Assembly: GCF_000423845.1 (NCBI RefSeq) | Contig: NZ_AUIT01000013.1 | Coordinates: 1-46,882 of the forward strand | DNA length: 46,882 nucleotides | Direction of reading: 5' to 3' | Origin: Thermodesulfobacterium hveragerdense DSM 12571 | Lineage (GTDB): Bacteria > Desulfobacterota > Thermodesulfobacteria > Thermodesulfobacteriales > Thermodesulfobacteriaceae | Shown: positions 1 through 9,264 of the stretch, piece after piece | Layout: the number at the start of each line of letters is the position of its first letter | Position numbering within the stretch: the stretch's first letter is position 1 | Notes under the pieces: generated by a model | What the model saw: the letters and a program-made list of their open reading frames with translations, nothing else | Told to the model about the DNA's origin: nothing | The model's database searches: none | Translations under genes and position numbers: made by a program

Positions 1-611
1 TGGTGAGAGCGATGGATGATTATATACCTGAGCCTGTGAGGGATGTAGACAAGCCGTTTTTGATGCCTGTTGAGGACGTATTTAGCATATCTGGAAGGGG
101 GACGGTGGTAACGGGTAAGGTAGAGAGGGGAGTGCTTAAGCCTGGGGAGGAGGTTGAGATAGTAGGGCTTAGGCCTACGGTGAAGACGGTGGCTACGAGT
201 TTGGAGATGTTTAGGAAGATATTGGATGAGGCGTTACCTGGTGATAACATAGGGGTGTTGTTGAGGGGTATAGGAAAGGATGAGGTAGAGAGGGGTCAGG
301 TGTTGGCAAAGCCTGGTAGTATTAAGCCGCATACGAAGTTTAAGGCAGAGGTATATGTGTTGAAGAAGGAGGAGGGAGGGAGGCATACACCGTTTTTTAA
401 CGGGTACAGGCCTCAGTTTTATTTTAGGACAACAGACGTGACAGGTGTGGTGAAGTTACCAGACGGGGTTGAGATGGTGATGCCAGGTGACAATGTGGAG
501 TTAGAGGTTGAGTTGATCAAGCCTGTTGCTTTGGAAGAGGGTTTGAGGTTTGCGATTAGAGAGGGTGGAAGGACAGTTGGTGCTGGCGTAGTAACTAAAA
601 TAATAGAATAA
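1..611 (+). CDS. tuf: Elongation factor Tu, C-terminal part (5' truncated by window edge)
   Basis: EF-Tu carries aminoacyl-tRNA to the ribosomal A site as a GTP complex. The window opens inside the gene, in the linker before domain II ([15 protein letters not shown]), and keeps all of domain II ([14 protein letters not shown]) and domain III ([18 protein letters not shown]). The GTG at position 3 is an internal Val codon, not a start; the G domain lies off the left edge. The gene stands directly before rpsJ, the usual str-S10 junction, with a 20-nt gap. Codon choice is odd: Glu is almost always GAG, Lys AAG, Leu TTG and Thr ACG, whereas the following ribosomal genes use many A- and T-ending codons. 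The family is certain. Confidence 0.97.
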   Translation, partial: VRAMDDYIPEPVRDVDKPFLMPVEDVFSISGRGTVVTGKVERGVLKPGEEVEIVGLRPTVKTVATSLEMFRKILDEALPGDNIGVLLRGIGKDEVERGQVLAKPGSIKPHTKFKAEVYVLKKEEGGRHTPFFNGYRPQFYFRTTDVTGVVKLPDGVEMVMPGDNVELEVELIKPVALEEGLRFAIREGGRTVGAGVVTKIIE

Positions 612-631
612 GGGAGTGTGAGGTTTAGAAG

Positions 632-943
632 ATGATACCCACACAGAAGATAAGAATAAAATTAAAAAGTTTTGATTACAGAGTTTTGGATAAGTCTGTG
701 GCTAACATAGTGTCTACAGCTAAGGAGACAGGGGCTAAAGTGGTAGGTCCTATACCGCTACCTACTAAAATAAGTAGATGGACTGTGTTGAGGTCTCCAC
801 ATATCGATAAAAATTCTCGAGAACAGTTTGAGATGAGAATACATAAAAGGCTTATCGAGATTTTAGAACCCACACAGCAAACCATCGATGCGTTGATGCA
901 GTTGGAGTTACCTGCTGGTGTGGAAGTTGAAATAAAGGTGTAA
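632..943 (+). CDS. rpsJ: 30S ribosomal protein S10
   Basis: S10 sits in the 30S head near S3 and S14 and, as NusE, also pairs with NusB in antitermination. The 103-residue product has the usual length and the family signature around residues 25-60 ([20 protein letters not shown] and [15 protein letters not shown]). The ATG follows a purine-rich stretch after the tuf stop. It is the first gene of the S10 block, so it is probably transcribed through from tuf; no terminator is visible between them. The assignment is secure from sequence and gene order. Confidence 0.98.
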   Translation: MIPTQKIRIKLKSFDYRVLDKSVANIVSTAKETGAKVVGPIPLPTKISRWTVLRSPHIDKNSREQFEMRIHKRLIEILEPTQQTIDALMQLELPAGVEVEIKV

Positions 944-957
944 GGGGAGTGTTGGCC

Positions 958-1593
958 ATGAAGGTTGAAGGCTTGATAGGCAAAAAATTAGGGATGACAA
1001 GAGTTTTTGATGCCGACGGTAATGTGGTGCCTGTAACGGTAATTCAGGTGGGGCCTTGCGCAGTAGTTCAAGTTAAAACAGAAGAAAAGGATGGTTATAA
1101 CGCAGTCCAGTTAGGGTTTGACCCTAAAAAACTAACTAAATTTACCTTGCCTATGATAGGGCATTTTTTGAAAGCTGGTTTAGATACAGGTTTTTATCTT
1201 TTGAAGGAGTTTAAAGTTGAAAATCCCCAAGAGTTTGTGCCTGGGCAGGTTTTAACCTTGTCTGATTTGGGTTTGGAGAAGGGTATAAAGGTAGATTTGG
1301 TTGGAATTACTAAGGGAAGAGGTTTTACCGGAACGATAAAGAGATGGAATTTTCAACGTCAACCTATGAGTCATGGTGCCAAAAAGGTTCATCGTAAAAG
1401 AGGTTCAAGTGGTGCTAACACTTTCCCAGGAAGGGTAATTAAAGGGAAAAAGATGGCAGGTCATTATGGAGTTGAAAGAGTTACGATAAAAAACCTTACC
1501 GTAGTTGATATAGACCCTGAAAAAAACCTCCTTTTAGTAAAGGGTGGTGTTCCTGGATGGAACAATGGATATGTAATGGTTTATTTTAAATAA
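958..1593 (+). CDS. rplC: 50S ribosomal protein L3
   Basis: L3 is an early assembly protein whose loop reaches toward the peptidyl transferase centre. The product shows [14 protein letters not shown] at the N-terminus and the conserved central segment [15 protein letters not shown]...[18 protein letters not shown], which holds the glutamine that is methylated in other bacteria. The frame is open from a GTG at 949, but the ATG at 958 is preferred: an AGGGGAG ribosome-binding site at 942-948 is well spaced for it, and L3 proteins normally begin a few residues before GLIGKK. That gives 211 residues. It lies between rpsJ and rplD. Confidence 0.97.
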   Translation: MKVEGLIGKKLGMTRVFDADGNVVPVTVIQVGPCAVVQVKTEEKDGYNAVQLGFDPKKLTKFTLPMIGHFLKAGLDTGFYLLKEFKVENPQEFVPGQVLTLSDLGLEKGIKVDLVGITKGRGFTGTIKRWNFQRQPMSHGAKKVHRKRGSSGANTFPGRVIKGKKMAGHYGVERVTIKNLTVVDIDPEKNLLLVKGGVPGWNNGYVMVYFK

Positions 1594-1607
1594 AGGGGAG
1601 TTAAGAG

Positions 1608-2240
1608 ATGGAGGCTATAAAAGCTAAAGTAATCGACGCCAGTGCTAAGATAGTAGGAGAGATGGATCTGCCTCTTGATATTTATGGTGTCTATCCTAAG
1701 GAAGGGATTTTGCATGAGATAGTGAGATGGCAAATGGCGAGATGGAGGGCTGGTACAGCTTGTACCAAGACAAGGGGAGAGGTAAGAGGAGGCGGTAGGA
1801 AACCTTGGCCTCAAAAACATACTGGAAGGGCACGTCAGGGTTCTATCAGAGCTCCTCAATGGGTTGGTGGTGGTATAGTACATGGTCCTAAGCCAAGAAG
1901 TTATGAATTTAAGTTAAACAAAAAGGTTAGAAGATTAGGATTAAAAATGGCTCTTTCTTCAAGGGCTTTGACAAATAGAATCTTTGTAGCAGAAGGTTTT
2001 CCTGTGGCTGAACAACCTAAAACCAAGCTTCTTAAGTCTTATTTAGAGACGTTAGGGATCAATGAGGCACTTATCATAGTTCCTGAAAGAAATTTGACCT
2101 TAGAAAAAAGTGCTTCTAATCTTCCTAAAGTTAAGGTATTGGCCGTTGAAGGATTAAACGTTTATGATATCTTAAATCACGAAAACTTGATAGTTTCTAA
2201 GGAAGCCTTAGATAAAATAGAGGAACGTTTAAGGAGATAG
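1608..2240 (+). CDS. rplD: 50S ribosomal protein L4
   Basis: L4 lines the exit tunnel of the 50S subunit and in some bacteria also autoregulates the S10 operon. The 210-residue product has the conserved RAGTACTKTRGEVRGGGRKPWPQKHTGRARQGS loop region (about residues 46-78), which forms the tunnel extension, and the downstream KVRRLGLKMALSSR helix. It begins at an ATG 14 nt after rplC with a GGGGAG binding site. No E. coli-like S10 leader is present here, so L4-mediated attenuation cannot be claimed. Confidence 0.97.
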   Translation: MEAIKAKVIDASAKIVGEMDLPLDIYGVYPKEGILHEIVRWQMARWRAGTACTKTRGEVRGGGRKPWPQKHTGRARQGSIRAPQWVGGGIVHGPKPRSYEFKLNKKVRRLGLKMALSSRALTNRIFVAEGFPVAEQPKTKLLKSYLETLGINEALIIVPERNLTLEKSASNLPKVKVLAVEGLNVYDILNHENLIVSKEALDKIEERLRR

Positions 2241-2243
2241 AAA

Positions 2244-2534
2244 ATGAGGGACCCAAGAAAGATTATCTTAGTTCCTATCATTAATGAAAAGTCTATGTTT
2301 TTAAAAGAAAGAAATAATCAGGTTTCTTTTTGGGTAGATCCAGCGGCTAACAAGATAGAAATAAAACAGGCAGTAGAAAAACTGTTTGATGTAAAGGTAG
2401 TAGACGTGCAAACGATAAGGGTAAAAGGAAAACCTAAGGGTGGATATAGAAATCCTGGAAAAACATCGTTAAGAAAAAAGGCCATAGTCAGGCTTCAGCC
2501 TGGGCAGACGATAGAATTTTTTGAAACCATATAA
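2244..2534 (+). CDS. rplW: 50S ribosomal protein L23
   Basis: L23 surrounds the exit of the nascent-chain tunnel and is the docking site for trigger factor and SRP. Trigger factor is also encoded in this window, at 17406. The 96-residue protein has the family pattern: an N-terminal PRKIILVPIINEKSM segment, a central VDPAANKIEIKQAVEKLFDVKV core and a basic loop before the last strand. Its start lies 4 nt after the rplD stop, inside an AAGGAGATAGAAA context that supplies the binding site. Length and order are standard. Confidence 0.97.
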   Translation: MRDPRKIILVPIINEKSMFLKERNNQVSFWVDPAANKIEIKQAVEKLFDVKVVDVQTIRVKGKPKGGYRNPGKTSLRKKAIVRLQPGQTIEFFETI

Positions 2535-2547
2535 GAGGTGATAAGAG

Positions 2548-3369
2548 ATGCCTATAAAGAAGTGTAAGCCTACCTCTCCTGGTAGAAGGTTCCAGACCTA
2601 TTTGGTTAACCCAGAACTTACCAAAAAAGAGCCAGAAAAATCTTTAGTTGAGCCTTTAAAGAAGTCAGGTGGGAGAAACAATTATGGAAGGGTTACCATA
2701 AGGTTTAGAGGAGGAGGGCATAAAAGGCTTTATCGTATCATAGATTTTAAAAGGGATAAGGATAATGTACCAGCTAAGGTGGTTGCTTTAGAGTATGATC
2801 CTAATAGGTCTGCTAATATAGCTTTGTTGCAGTATGCAGACGGAGAAAAGAGATATATCATAGCACCTGTGGGTCTTAAAGTAGGTGATGTGGTGATGTC
2901 TGGAGATAGTGTAGAGATTAAGGTAGGGAATGCTTTATTTCTTAAAAACATTCCTGTAGGTACTATGGTGCATAATGTAGAACTTAGGCCTAAAAAAGGC
3001 GGGCAATTAGCTAGAAGTGCTGGATCTTTTGCTCAAGTTCTTGGAAAAGAAGGTGATTATGTGATTTTAAGGTTGCCCTCTGGTGAGATAAGAAAAGTCC
3101 ATGGGAATTGCAAGGCTACCATCGGTCAAGTAGGGAATCTTGAATGGGAAAACGTGATGCTTGGTAAGGCAGGAAGGTTGAGATGGCTTGGTAGAAAGCC
3201 TCATGTACGTGGTATAGCCATGAATCCTGTAGATCATCCTCTTGGTGGTGGAGAAGGAAGGTCTCATGGTGGAAGACATCCTTGTTCTCCTTGGGGATGG
3301 TTATGTAAAGGTCGTAAGACCCGTAAGAAAAAGGCATCTGATAAGTTTATACTTAGAAGAAAGGGTTAA
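2548..3369 (+). CDS. rplB: 50S ribosomal protein L2
   Basis: L2 is a primary 23S rRNA binder needed for subunit association and peptidyl transferase activity. The 273-residue product has the N-terminal [10 protein letters not shown], the central [12 protein letters not shown] segment and the C-terminal [17 protein letters not shown] loop. The first His of DHPxGGGEG, equivalent to the functionally important His229 of E. coli, is kept; the second His common in other species is Leu here. The binding site is AAGAGGTGATAAG before the ATG. It is 13 nt downstream of rplW. Confidence 0.98.
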   Translation: MPIKKCKPTSPGRRFQTYLVNPELTKKEPEKSLVEPLKKSGGRNNYGRVTIRFRGGGHKRLYRIIDFKRDKDNVPAKVVALEYDPNRSANIALLQYADGEKRYIIAPVGLKVGDVVMSGDSVEIKVGNALFLKNIPVGTMVHNVELRPKKGGQLARSAGSFAQVLGKEGDYVILRLPSGEIRKVHGNCKATIGQVGNLEWENVMLGKAGRLRWLGRKPHVRGIAMNPVDHPLGGGEGRSHGGRHPCSPWGWLCKGRKTRKKKASDKFILRRKG

Positions 3370-3391
3370 TTAGTTAGGAGGTGCTTTAAAA

Positions 3392-3682
3392 ATGCCAAGG
3401 TCTAAGAAAAAAGGTCCTTTTGTGGACGACCATTTATTAAAAAAGGTTTTGGCAGCAAGAGAAACAGGAGATAAAAAACCTATAAAGACTTGGAGTAGAA
3501 GGTCTACTATCGTTCCTGAAATGGTAGGGTTGACCTTTGCGGTTCATAATGGACATAAGTTTATACCGGTTTATGTAACGGAAAACATGGTTGGACATAA
3601 GTTGGGTGAGTTTGCTCCTACCAGAACCTATAAAGGACATCCTGCAGATAAGGGAAAAGTAAAAGGAGTAAAGAAGAAATAA
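3392..3682 (+). CDS. rpsS: 30S ribosomal protein S19
   Basis: S19 sits in the 30S head with S13 and contacts the A-site tRNA and bridge B1a. The 96-residue protein starts [19 protein letters not shown] and contains the conserved [17 protein letters not shown] and [19 protein letters not shown] segments, ending with a basic tail. A strong TTAGGAGGTGCT binding site precedes the ATG, one of the best in this operon. Gene order rplB-rpsS-rplV is canonical. Confidence 0.97.
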   Translation: MPRSKKKGPFVDDHLLKKVLAARETGDKKPIKTWSRRSTIVPEMVGLTFAVHNGHKFIPVYVTENMVGHKLGEFAPTRTYKGHPADKGKVKGVKKK

Positions 3683-3696
3683 AAAGGAGATAGGAT

Positions 3697-4053
3697 ATGA
3701 AGGCTCGAGCTACTGCGAAATATGTTTTGATTTCTCCTTATAAGGCAAGGTTGGTAGTAGATTTAATAAGAGGAAAAAAGATAGATGAGGCTCTAAACAT
3801 TTTAGCCTTTACCCCCAAAAAAGCAGCAAGAATTGTTAAGAAAGTTTTGGAGAGTGCTATAGCTAATGCAGAAAACAACTACGGTATGGATGTGGATAAA
3901 CTTTATGTGGCAGAGGCCTACGTAAATGAAGGTCCTCGTCTTAAAAGGATTTGGCCAAGGGCATGGGGGAGGGCAAGTAGGATCTTAAGAAGGATGAGCC
4001 ATATTACGGTGGTGGTAGAAGAAAAAGAAGAAAAAAGTAAAAAGAGGAGGTAA
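3697..4053 (+). CDS. rplV: 50S ribosomal protein L22
   Basis: L22 lines the exit tunnel opposite L4; its beta-hairpin contributes to the constriction and to macrolide sensitivity. The 118-residue product carries the [21 protein letters not shown] helix and the hairpin region [20 protein letters not shown] (about residues 77-96). The very basic and acidic C-terminal tail ([11 protein letters not shown]) is slightly longer than in E. coli, as often seen in thermophiles. The binding site is AAGGAGATAGG. Confidence 0.97.
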   Translation: MKARATAKYVLISPYKARLVVDLIRGKKIDEALNILAFTPKKAARIVKKVLESAIANAENNYGMDVDKLYVAEAYVNEGPRLKRIWPRAWGRASRILRRMSHITVVVEEKEEKSKKRR

Positions 4054-4056
4054 GCC

Positions 4057-4719
4057 TTGGGGCAGAAAGTTAATCCTATTGGGTTGAGAATCGGTATTAC
4101 CAGAACTTGGGATTCTCGTTGGGTTGCTAAACCTTCAGAATTTCCTAAATACGTATATGAGGATTATTTGATAAGAAAATTTTTGAAAGAGAAATACTTT
4201 CATGCTGGGATATCTAAGATTGATATAGAGAGGGCAGCTAACAAGGTTAGGGTGATTATCTATTCGGCTCGTCCAGGAATAGTGATAGGTAAGAAAGGCG
4301 CTGAGATAGAAAAGATAAAAAATGAGTTAGGGAAGTTAATCAAGGAAAGAGAGTTTGAAGTTTTGGTGAACGAGGTTAGGAGACCAGAGCTTGAAGCCCA
4401 GTTGGTAGCAGAAAACATAGCTACCCAAATAGAAAGAAGGGTTTCTTTTAGAAGGGCGATGAAAAGAGCTGTTTCTTTGGTGATGCGTTTTGGGGCTCAG
4501 GGGGTTAAAGTTCAGTGTTCTGGAAGACTTGGAGGTGCTGAAATAGCGAGGAGTGAATGGTATAGGGTTGGAAGAGTTCCTCTTTCTACTTTAAGGGCTG
4601 ACATAGACTACGGTTTTGCTACCGCAGTAACCAAATATGGAAGTATAGGGGTAAAGGTTTGGGTTTTTAAAGGAGAAGTTTTACCTGAAAAAGAAGGGCA
4701 GGAAAGGTTAGTTATCTAA
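4057..4719 (+). CDS. rpsC: 30S ribosomal protein S3
   Basis: S3 forms part of the mRNA entry channel and has helicase-like activity with S4 and S5. The 220-residue product begins with the universal [21 protein letters not shown], contains a type II KH domain ([19 protein letters not shown], about residues 70-88) and the C-terminal [18 protein letters not shown] segment. The start is TTG at 4057, chosen because GAGGAGG at 4044-4050 is optimally placed and the next residues match the S3 N-terminus exactly. It is one of several non-ATG starts in this operon. Confidence 0.97.
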   Translation: MGQKVNPIGLRIGITRTWDSRWVAKPSEFPKYVYEDYLIRKFLKEKYFHAGISKIDIERAANKVRVIIYSARPGIVIGKKGAEIEKIKNELGKLIKEREFEVLVNEVRRPELEAQLVAENIATQIERRVSFRRAMKRAVSLVMRFGAQGVKVQCSGRLGGAEIARSEWYRVGRVPLSTLRADIDYGFATAVTKYGSIGVKVWVFKGEVLPEKEGQERLVI

Positions 4720-4740
4720 AAAATATAGGGGTGAGAAGAC

Positions 4741-5157
4741 ATGTTGCTCCAACCTAAAAAAACTAAATACAGGAAGCAACAAAAAGGAAGGGTTAGAGGA
4801 AAGGCCACCAGTGGGCATACGGTTGAGTTTGGAGAATATGGGTTAAAGGTGCTTGAAGGTGGTTGGTTGACTGCAAGACAGATAGAGGCAGGCCGTGTAG
4901 CTATAGTCAGGGTAGCAAAAAAGGGAGCTAAGGTTTGGATCAGGGTTTTTCCAGACAAACCGATTACCAAAAAACCTGCAGAAACCCGTATGGGAAAGGG
5001 TAAAGGAGCTGTGGAAGAGTGGGTAGCTGTAGTTAAGCCAGGTAAGATTATATATGAGATAGCAGGTGTTCCCGAAGAGGTGGCTAAAGAAGCTTTAAGA
5101 ATGGCTGCCAGTAAGATGCCTTTTAAATGTAAAATAGTTAGTAGGGAGGAGTTTTAA
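4741..5157 (+). CDS. rplP: 50S ribosomal protein L16
   Basis: L16 is a late assembly protein near the A site that helps position tRNA. The 138-residue protein has the usual [17 protein letters not shown] start, the conserved [26 protein letters not shown] segment and the C-terminal [16 protein letters not shown]. The stop codon shares its last base with the rpmC start (TAATG), which suggests translational coupling. The GGGGTGAGAAG binding site precedes the ATG. Confidence 0.97.
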   Translation: MLLQPKKTKYRKQQKGRVRGKATSGHTVEFGEYGLKVLEGGWLTARQIEAGRVAIVRVAKKGAKVWIRVFPDKPITKKPAETRMGKGKGAVEEWVAVVKPGKIIYEIAGVPEEVAKEALRMAASKMPFKCKIVSREEF

Positions 5158-5354
5158 TGAAGGCCCGTGATTTGAGGGAGTTGTCCATCCCTGAGTTAAA
5201 AGAAAAGTTGGCAAGCTTAAGAGAAGAGCTTTTTAATCTCAGGTTTCAGAAAACCATTTACAAACTTGAAAACCCTATGAGAATTAGACAGGTTAAAAGA
5301 GATATTGCCAAAGTTTTGACAGTTATAAGAGAAAAAGAACTTAACATACGATAG
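5157..5354 (+). CDS. rpmC: 50S ribosomal protein L29
   Basis: L29 is a small two-helix protein at the tunnel exit beside L23. The 65-residue product contains the diagnostic [10 protein letters not shown] helix and the [20 protein letters not shown]-terminal helix. Its ATG overlaps the rplP stop by one base. The GGGAGGAG upstream, inside the end of rplP, serves as ribosome-binding site. Order rplP-rpmC-rpsQ is standard. Confidence 0.96.
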   Translation: MKARDLRELSIPELKEKLASLREELFNLRFQKTIYKLENPMRIRQVKRDIAKVLTVIREKELNIR

Positions 5355-5367
5355 GGTGAGGATGGAT

Positions 5368-5652
5368 ATGAGTGGAAAAAAAAGTTTTATAGGGACGGTG
5401 GTCAGTGATAAGATGGATAAGACCGTAGTAGTCATGGTAGAGACCTTGGTAAAGCATCCCCTTTACGGGAAATACATCAAAAGAAGAAAGAAATATATGG
5501 CCCACGATGAAAATAACGAATGTAAGATAGGTGATAAGGTTTTGATCGAAGAGACAAGGCCCCTTTCTCGTAGAAAAAGATGGAGGGTAAGAGAGATCAT
5601 AGAGAAGGCCAAAGTGTTAGAGGTTAAAGAGGATTTAGAAGGGGGTGAATAA
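5368..5652 (+). CDS. rpsQ: 30S ribosomal protein S17
   Basis: S17 is a primary 16S rRNA binder with an OB fold. The product has the family core [20 protein letters not shown] and [20 protein letters not shown], then [18 protein letters not shown]. The frame is open from a GTG at 5356, and there are ATGs at 5362 and 5368. The last is preferred because GTGAGG at 5356-5361 then has normal spacing and the protein starts as most S17 proteins do. This gives 94 residues; the acidic tail after RWRVREI is an extension seen in several thermophiles. Confidence 0.95.
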   Translation: MSGKKSFIGTVVSDKMDKTVVVMVETLVKHPLYGKYIKRRKKYMAHDENNECKIGDKVLIEETRPLSRRKRWRVREIIEKAKVLEVKEDLEGGE

Positions 5653-5654
5653 GA

Positions 5655-6023
5655 ATGATTCAGCAGCAGACTTATTTAAACGTAGCTGATAATTCTGGGG
5701 CTAAAAAGATAATGTGTATAAGGGTTTTAGGTGGTTCTCACAGGAAGTATGGAAGTGTGGGTGATATCATAGTTGCTTCAGTAAAAGAAGCTATTCCTAA
5801 TTCAAAAGTAAAAGAGGGAGATGTAGTTAAAGCTGTGATTGTTAGAACAAAAAAAGAAGTTGCAAGACCAGACGGAACTCACATAAGGTTTGACGAAAAC
5901 GCAGCTGTTTTAATCAATCAGTATAAAGAGCCGATAGGGACTCGTATTTTTGGACCTGTAGCCAGAGAACTTAGGGCTAAAGGTTTTATGAAAATCATTT
6001 CTTTAGCCCCTGAAGTTATATAA
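5655..6023 (+). CDS. rplN: 50S ribosomal protein L14
   Basis: L14 forms part of the subunit interface (bridge B8) and is the target of the silencing factor RsfS. The 122-residue protein, the standard bacterial length, begins [20 protein letters not shown] and contains [17 protein letters not shown] and the [22 protein letters not shown] segment, ending AREL...[11 protein letters not shown]. It starts 3 nt after the rpsQ stop, with the binding site GGGGGTGAAT inside the end of rpsQ. Confidence 0.97.
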   Translation: MIQQQTYLNVADNSGAKKIMCIRVLGGSHRKYGSVGDIIVASVKEAIPNSKVKEGDVVKAVIVRTKKEVARPDGTHIRFDENAAVLINQYKEPIGTRIFGPVARELRAKGFMKIISLAPEVI

Positions 6024-6036
6024 AAGGAGTTTAACC

Positions 6037-6405
6037 ATGATAAAGCGCGGGATAAATAAAAAAGCACCTAAACCTCATGAAGTTAAATTACACGTAAGAA
6101 AAAACGATATGGTAGTTGTTATAGCAGGTAAGGATAAAGGAAAGATAGGGAAAGTTTTAAAGGTATTCCCGAGGAAAGGAAGGGCTGTGGTTGAAGGAGT
6201 TAATTTAGTTAAGAGACATATGAAGCCTACTCCTTACAGCAGTGGGGGTATAGTTGAAAAACCAGCACCTGTACATATTTCTAACTTGATGGTTTATTGT
6301 CCTAAATGTAAAAAGGGTGTAAAGATAGGTCGAAAGTTTTTAGAAGATGGAACCAAGGTTAGATTTTGTAAAAAATGTGGAGAAATCATCGAGGTGAAGG
6401 AGTAA
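6037..6405 (+). CDS. rplX: 50S ribosomal protein L24, zinc-ribbon form
   Basis: L24 initiates 50S assembly. The N-terminal half is a KOW domain ([24 protein letters not shown]). The C-terminal half, about residues 88-118, holds two CxxC pairs (CPKC and CKKC) that form a zinc ribbon, so this is the longer zinc-binding form rather than the about 104-residue E. coli type. Length is 122 residues. The binding site is AAAAGGAGTTT ahead of the ATG. Confidence 0.96.
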   Translation: MIKRGINKKAPKPHEVKLHVRKNDMVVVIAGKDKGKIGKVLKVFPRKGRAVVEGVNLVKRHMKPTPYSSGGIVEKPAPVHISNLMVYCPKCKKGVKIGRKFLEDGTKVRFCKKCGEIIEVKE

Positions 6406-6408
6406 GAC

Positions 6409-6948
6409 ATGAGCTGGTTAAAAGATTATTACAAAAATGAAGTGATCTCAAGATTAAGAGAAAGGTTTGGATATAAAAACATCCATCAGGTGCCCAAATT
6501 AGAAAAAATAAGTGTTAACATGGGGTTAAACGAGGCGGTGGCTAACCCTAAGATTATAGACCAGGCTATGGTAGAGTTAGCTCAACTTACTGGTCAAAAG
6601 CCCAAGGTGTGTAAGGCGAGGAAATCGATAGCAGGGTTTAAGTTAAGAAAAGGTATGCCTATAGGGGTTATGGTAACCCTGAGAGGCGACAGAATGTACG
6701 ATTTTCTCACCAGAGTTATAAACATTGCTTTGCCCAGGACCAAGGATTTTAAAGGTCTTTCTAAGTCTGGTTTTGATGGAAGAGGTAATTATACTTTTGG
6801 TATAAACGACCATACGATTTTCCCTGAGATTGACAGCAGTAAAGTAGACAAGATTAAAGGTTTAAGTATAACCATCGTTACCACAGCCAAAACCGATGAA
6901 GAGGCTTATGCTTTACTAAAAGAGTTGGGAATGCCATTTAGGGGGTAA
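6409..6948 (+). CDS. rplE: 50S ribosomal protein L5
   Basis: L5 binds 5S rRNA with L18 and contacts the P-site tRNA. The 179-residue product has the typical [22 protein letters not shown] start, the central [22 protein letters not shown] and the conserved [20 protein letters not shown] segment. It follows rplX by 3 nt, so coupling is likely; GAAGGAG precedes the ATG. Length and order are normal. Confidence 0.98.
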   Translation: MSWLKDYYKNEVISRLRERFGYKNIHQVPKLEKISVNMGLNEAVANPKIIDQAMVELAQLTGQKPKVCKARKSIAGFKLRKGMPIGVMVTLRGDRMYDFLTRVINIALPRTKDFKGLSKSGFDGRGNYTFGINDHTIFPEIDSSKVDKIKGLSITIVTTAKTDEEAYALLKELGMPFRG

Positions 6949-6954
6949 TTTTAT

Positions 6955-7140
6955 ATGCCAAGAAAAGCTCAAAGAGAAAAAGCGAAAAGAAAGCCCAAGT
7001 TTCAGGTTCGTCACAGAAATAGATGTTCTGTTTGTGGACGTGCCAGGGCCTATATAAGAAGGTTTGGGCTTTGTAGGATGTGTTTCAGAAAGTTGGCTTC
7101 AGAGGCTAAAATCCCTGGGGTTAGGAAAGCTAGCTGGTAA
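6955..7140 (+). CDS. rpsN: 30S ribosomal protein S14, zinc-binding (type Z)
   Basis: S14 completes the 30S head with S3, S10 and S19. This is the short 61-residue form with four zinc-ligand cysteines, CSVC at about residues 24-27 and CRMC at about 40-43, the type common in thermophiles and Gram-positives. The longer zinc-free form is not seen in this window. The binding site is TTAGGGGG with the stop of rplE inside it. Confidence 0.97.
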   Translation: MPRKAQREKAKRKPKFQVRHRNRCSVCGRARAYIRRFGLCRMCFRKLASEAKIPGVRKASW

Positions 7141-7154
7141 GGAGGAAAAGAGGT

Positions 7155-7550
7155 ATGATGACAGACCCTATAGCAGATATGCTAACCAGGATAAAAAATG
7201 CTCTTCAGAGCAGGCAAAAAACGGTGGTTGTCCCGTCTTCTAAAATCAAGCTTGCAATCTTGAAAATATTGAAAGAAGAGGGATATATAGAGGATTTTAT
7301 CTATCATGATGAAAAACCTCAGGGCAAGATAGAGATCGTCTTAAAGTATGACGAGTTGAAAAGACCGGTTATTTCTGGTATAAAGAGGGTAAGCAAACCA
7401 GGGAGAAGAATATATAGAGGATACAAAGATTTACCCAGAGTTTTGGACGGACTTGGGATTGCTATAGTTTCAACCTCTCAAGGCATTATGACAGATCATC
7501 AGGCAAGACGCCTTAAGGTAGGCGGCGAAGTTATTTGTGAAATTTGGTAA
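7155..7550 (+). CDS. rpsH: 30S ribosomal protein S8
   Basis: S8 is a primary binder of the central 16S domain and in enterobacteria represses the spc operon by binding its mRNA. The 131-residue product shows [28 protein letters not shown] and ends [26 protein letters not shown], the standard C-terminus. Two adjacent ATGs (7155 and 7158) follow AAGGAGGAAAAGAGGT; either could be used. No S8 repressor hairpin was identified near rplE. Confidence 0.97.
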   Translation: MMTDPIADMLTRIKNALQSRQKTVVVPSSKIKLAILKILKEEGYIEDFIYHDEKPQGKIEIVLKYDELKRPVISGIKRVSKPGRRIYRGYKDLPRVLDGLGIAIVSTSQGIMTDHQARRLKVGGEVICEIW

Positions 7551-7564
7551 AGGGGTGACTGGTT

Positions 7565-8152
7565 ATGGGAGAAGTTTCTCGTGTAGGAAGAAAACCAATA
7601 AAGATTCCCAATGGAGTAAAGTTTTATTTAAAAGAAGACGGTTTTATGGTAGCTGAAGGACCTAAAGGAAGGCTTGAAAAAAAGCTTCCTCCATTGGTTA
7701 AGGTAGTGGTAGAAGGAGACACGATAATAGTGCAGCAGGATGAGGTAAGAAAAAAATTAAAAAACAAGGCCAAAGCCTTTCAAGGTTTAACCAGGGCTTT
7801 GATTAACAACATGGTAATAGGGGTTACTCAAGGTTTCCAAAGAGCTTTAGATATCGTAGGTTTGGGATATAAAGCTGAGGTCAAGGGAGAGGAGATAGTT
7901 TTTAGTTTGGGATATTCTCATCCGATAAATTTTAAACTTCCCAAAGGTATTACAGCTAAGGCAGAAAGAGGTACAGGAGAAGTACAGGTTAGGTTAACTT
8001 TAGAGGGTATAGATAAAGAGTTGTTAGGTCAAGTGGCTGCAAACATTAGAAAGCTAAGACCACCTGAGCCATATAAAGGAAAAGGTATTAGGTATGCTGA
8101 TGAGGTTATTTACAGAAAGGCTGGTAAATCTGGTAAAGGTGGTAAAAAGTAA
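7565..8152 (+). CDS. rplF: 50S ribosomal protein L6
   Basis: L6 has two similar alpha/beta domains and lies near the GTPase-associated centre. The 195-residue protein starts SRVGRKPIKIPNGV after four extra residues and ends with the family hallmark LRPPEPYKGKGIRYADEVI followed by a Gly/Lys-rich tail. It is slightly longer than the usual 177-180 residues because of that tail. The binding site is AAGGGGTGA. It lies between rpsH and rplR, as expected. Confidence 0.97.
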   Translation: MGEVSRVGRKPIKIPNGVKFYLKEDGFMVAEGPKGRLEKKLPPLVKVVVEGDTIIVQQDEVRKKLKNKAKAFQGLTRALINNMVIGVTQGFQRALDIVGLGYKAEVKGEEIVFSLGYSHPINFKLPKGITAKAERGTGEVQVRLTLEGIDKELLGQVAANIRKLRPPEPYKGKGIRYADEVIYRKAGKSGKGGKK

Positions 8153-8174
8153 AACCTTTAGGGAGAGGTAATCC

Positions 8175-8564
8175 ATGGCAGAGTTGAGAAAAAGAGAAAA
8201 AAAGGTTGAAGCAAGGTTAAAAAGAAAAAAAAGGGTAAGAAAAAAAGTCTTTGGTACTCCTGAAAGACCAAGGCTTAGTGTATATAAAAGTTTAAAAAAT
8301 ATTTATGTTCAAATCATAGATGATGTTACAGGACATACTTTAGTAGCAGCTTCTTCTCTTTCCCCAGAGATAAGGGAAAAAATAGCTGAGCTTAGATCTG
8401 AGGGTGGAAAGATAGAAGTAGCTAAAGCGGTAGGAGAGCTTATAGCCAAAAAGGCTTTAGAAAAAGGGATTACTAAGGTGGTTTTTGACAGAGGTGGTTT
8501 TAAATACCACGGAAGAATTAAAGCCCTTGCTGATGCAGCCAGAGCTGCAGGCTTACAATTCTAA
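8175..8564 (+). CDS. rplR: 50S ribosomal protein L18
   Basis: L18 carries 5S rRNA into the 50S subunit together with L5. The 129-residue product has a strongly basic start and the signature [23 protein letters not shown], then [26 protein letters not shown] at the C-terminus, which is near-invariant in bacteria. About 10 extra Lys/Glu-rich residues at the N-terminus ([15 protein letters not shown]) exceed the usual length. GGGAGAGGTAAT precedes the ATG. Confidence 0.97.
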   Translation: MAELRKREKKVEARLKRKKRVRKKVFGTPERPRLSVYKSLKNIYVQIIDDVTGHTLVAASSLSPEIREKIAELRSEGGKIEVAKAVGELIAKKALEKGITKVVFDRGGFKYHGRIKALADAARAAGLQF

Positions 8565-8578
8565 AAGGAGGGAAGGCT

Positions 8579-9082
8579 TTGGTTAGAGGCACTGAAGAAT
8601 TTGTAGAAAAAATAATACAGATAAGTCGAGTTACTAAGGTAACCAAGGGTGGTAAAAAACTTAGGTTTTCCGCTTTGGTGATAGTCGGAGACGGAAAAGG
8701 TAGGGTAGGCTATGGGTTAGGAAAGGCCCCTGAGGTGCCTGATGCTATAAGGAAAGCTATAGAAAAAGCCAAGAAAAGTTTGATTCAAGTACCTATCATA
8801 GGAGGAACTATCCCTCATTCTATCGCAACCAAGTTTGGGGCAAGTACTATTCTTTTAAAACCTGCTAAACCAGGTACAGGAGTTATCGCAGGTGGTACAG
8901 TGCGTGCTATCATGGATGCGGTAGGCATTACAGATGTGGTTACCAAATGTATAGGAAGTAGTAATCCTCATAATTTGGTTAAGGCTACTTTTAGGGCGCT
9001 TTCACAGCTTCAAGGTTTAGATTATGTGGCTAAGAAAAGAGGAAAAACCTTTGAAGACCTAAAGAGGGAGATGAGGGTATGA
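8579..9082 (+). CDS. rpsE: 30S ribosomal protein S5
   Basis: S5 lies at the mRNA entry tunnel and affects decoding accuracy. The product has the double-stranded-RNA-binding-like N-terminal domain ([41 protein letters not shown]) and the C-terminal domain with [18 protein letters not shown]. The start is TTG at 8579, supported by AAGGAGGGAAGG just upstream and by the absence of any closer ATG. Its TGA stop overlaps the rpmD start (ATGA). Confidence 0.97.
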   Translation: MVRGTEEFVEKIIQISRVTKVTKGGKKLRFSALVIVGDGKGRVGYGLGKAPEVPDAIRKAIEKAKKSLIQVPIIGGTIPHSIATKFGASTILLKPAKPGTGVIAGGTVRAIMDAVGITDVVTKCIGSSNPHNLVKATFRALSQLQGLDYVAKKRGKTFEDLKREMRV

Positions 9083-9264
9083 AAAAGCTTAAGATTACCT
9101 TAGTTAGAAGCAAGTATGGAAGGACACCTAATCAAAGAGAAAATTTGAAAGGATTAGGTTTAAAAAAGATAGGTCAGACTGTTTTGAGAGAAGATACTCC
9201 CATGATAAGGGGTATGATAAAAAAAGTAAGCCATTTAGTTAAGGTGGAGGAAGTCGATGAATAA
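9079..9264 (+). CDS. rpmD: 50S ribosomal protein L30
   Basis: L30 is a small 50S protein present in most but not all bacteria. The 61-residue product has the family pattern [31 protein letters not shown], followed by a variable end. Its ATG overlaps the rpsE stop by 4 nt (ATGA), and its last 8 nt overlap the start of rplO, so the three genes are probably translationally coupled. Length is typical. Confidence 0.96.
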   Translation: MKKLKITLVRSKYGRTPNQRENLKGLGLKKIGQTVLREDTPMIRGMIKKVSHLVKVEEVDE

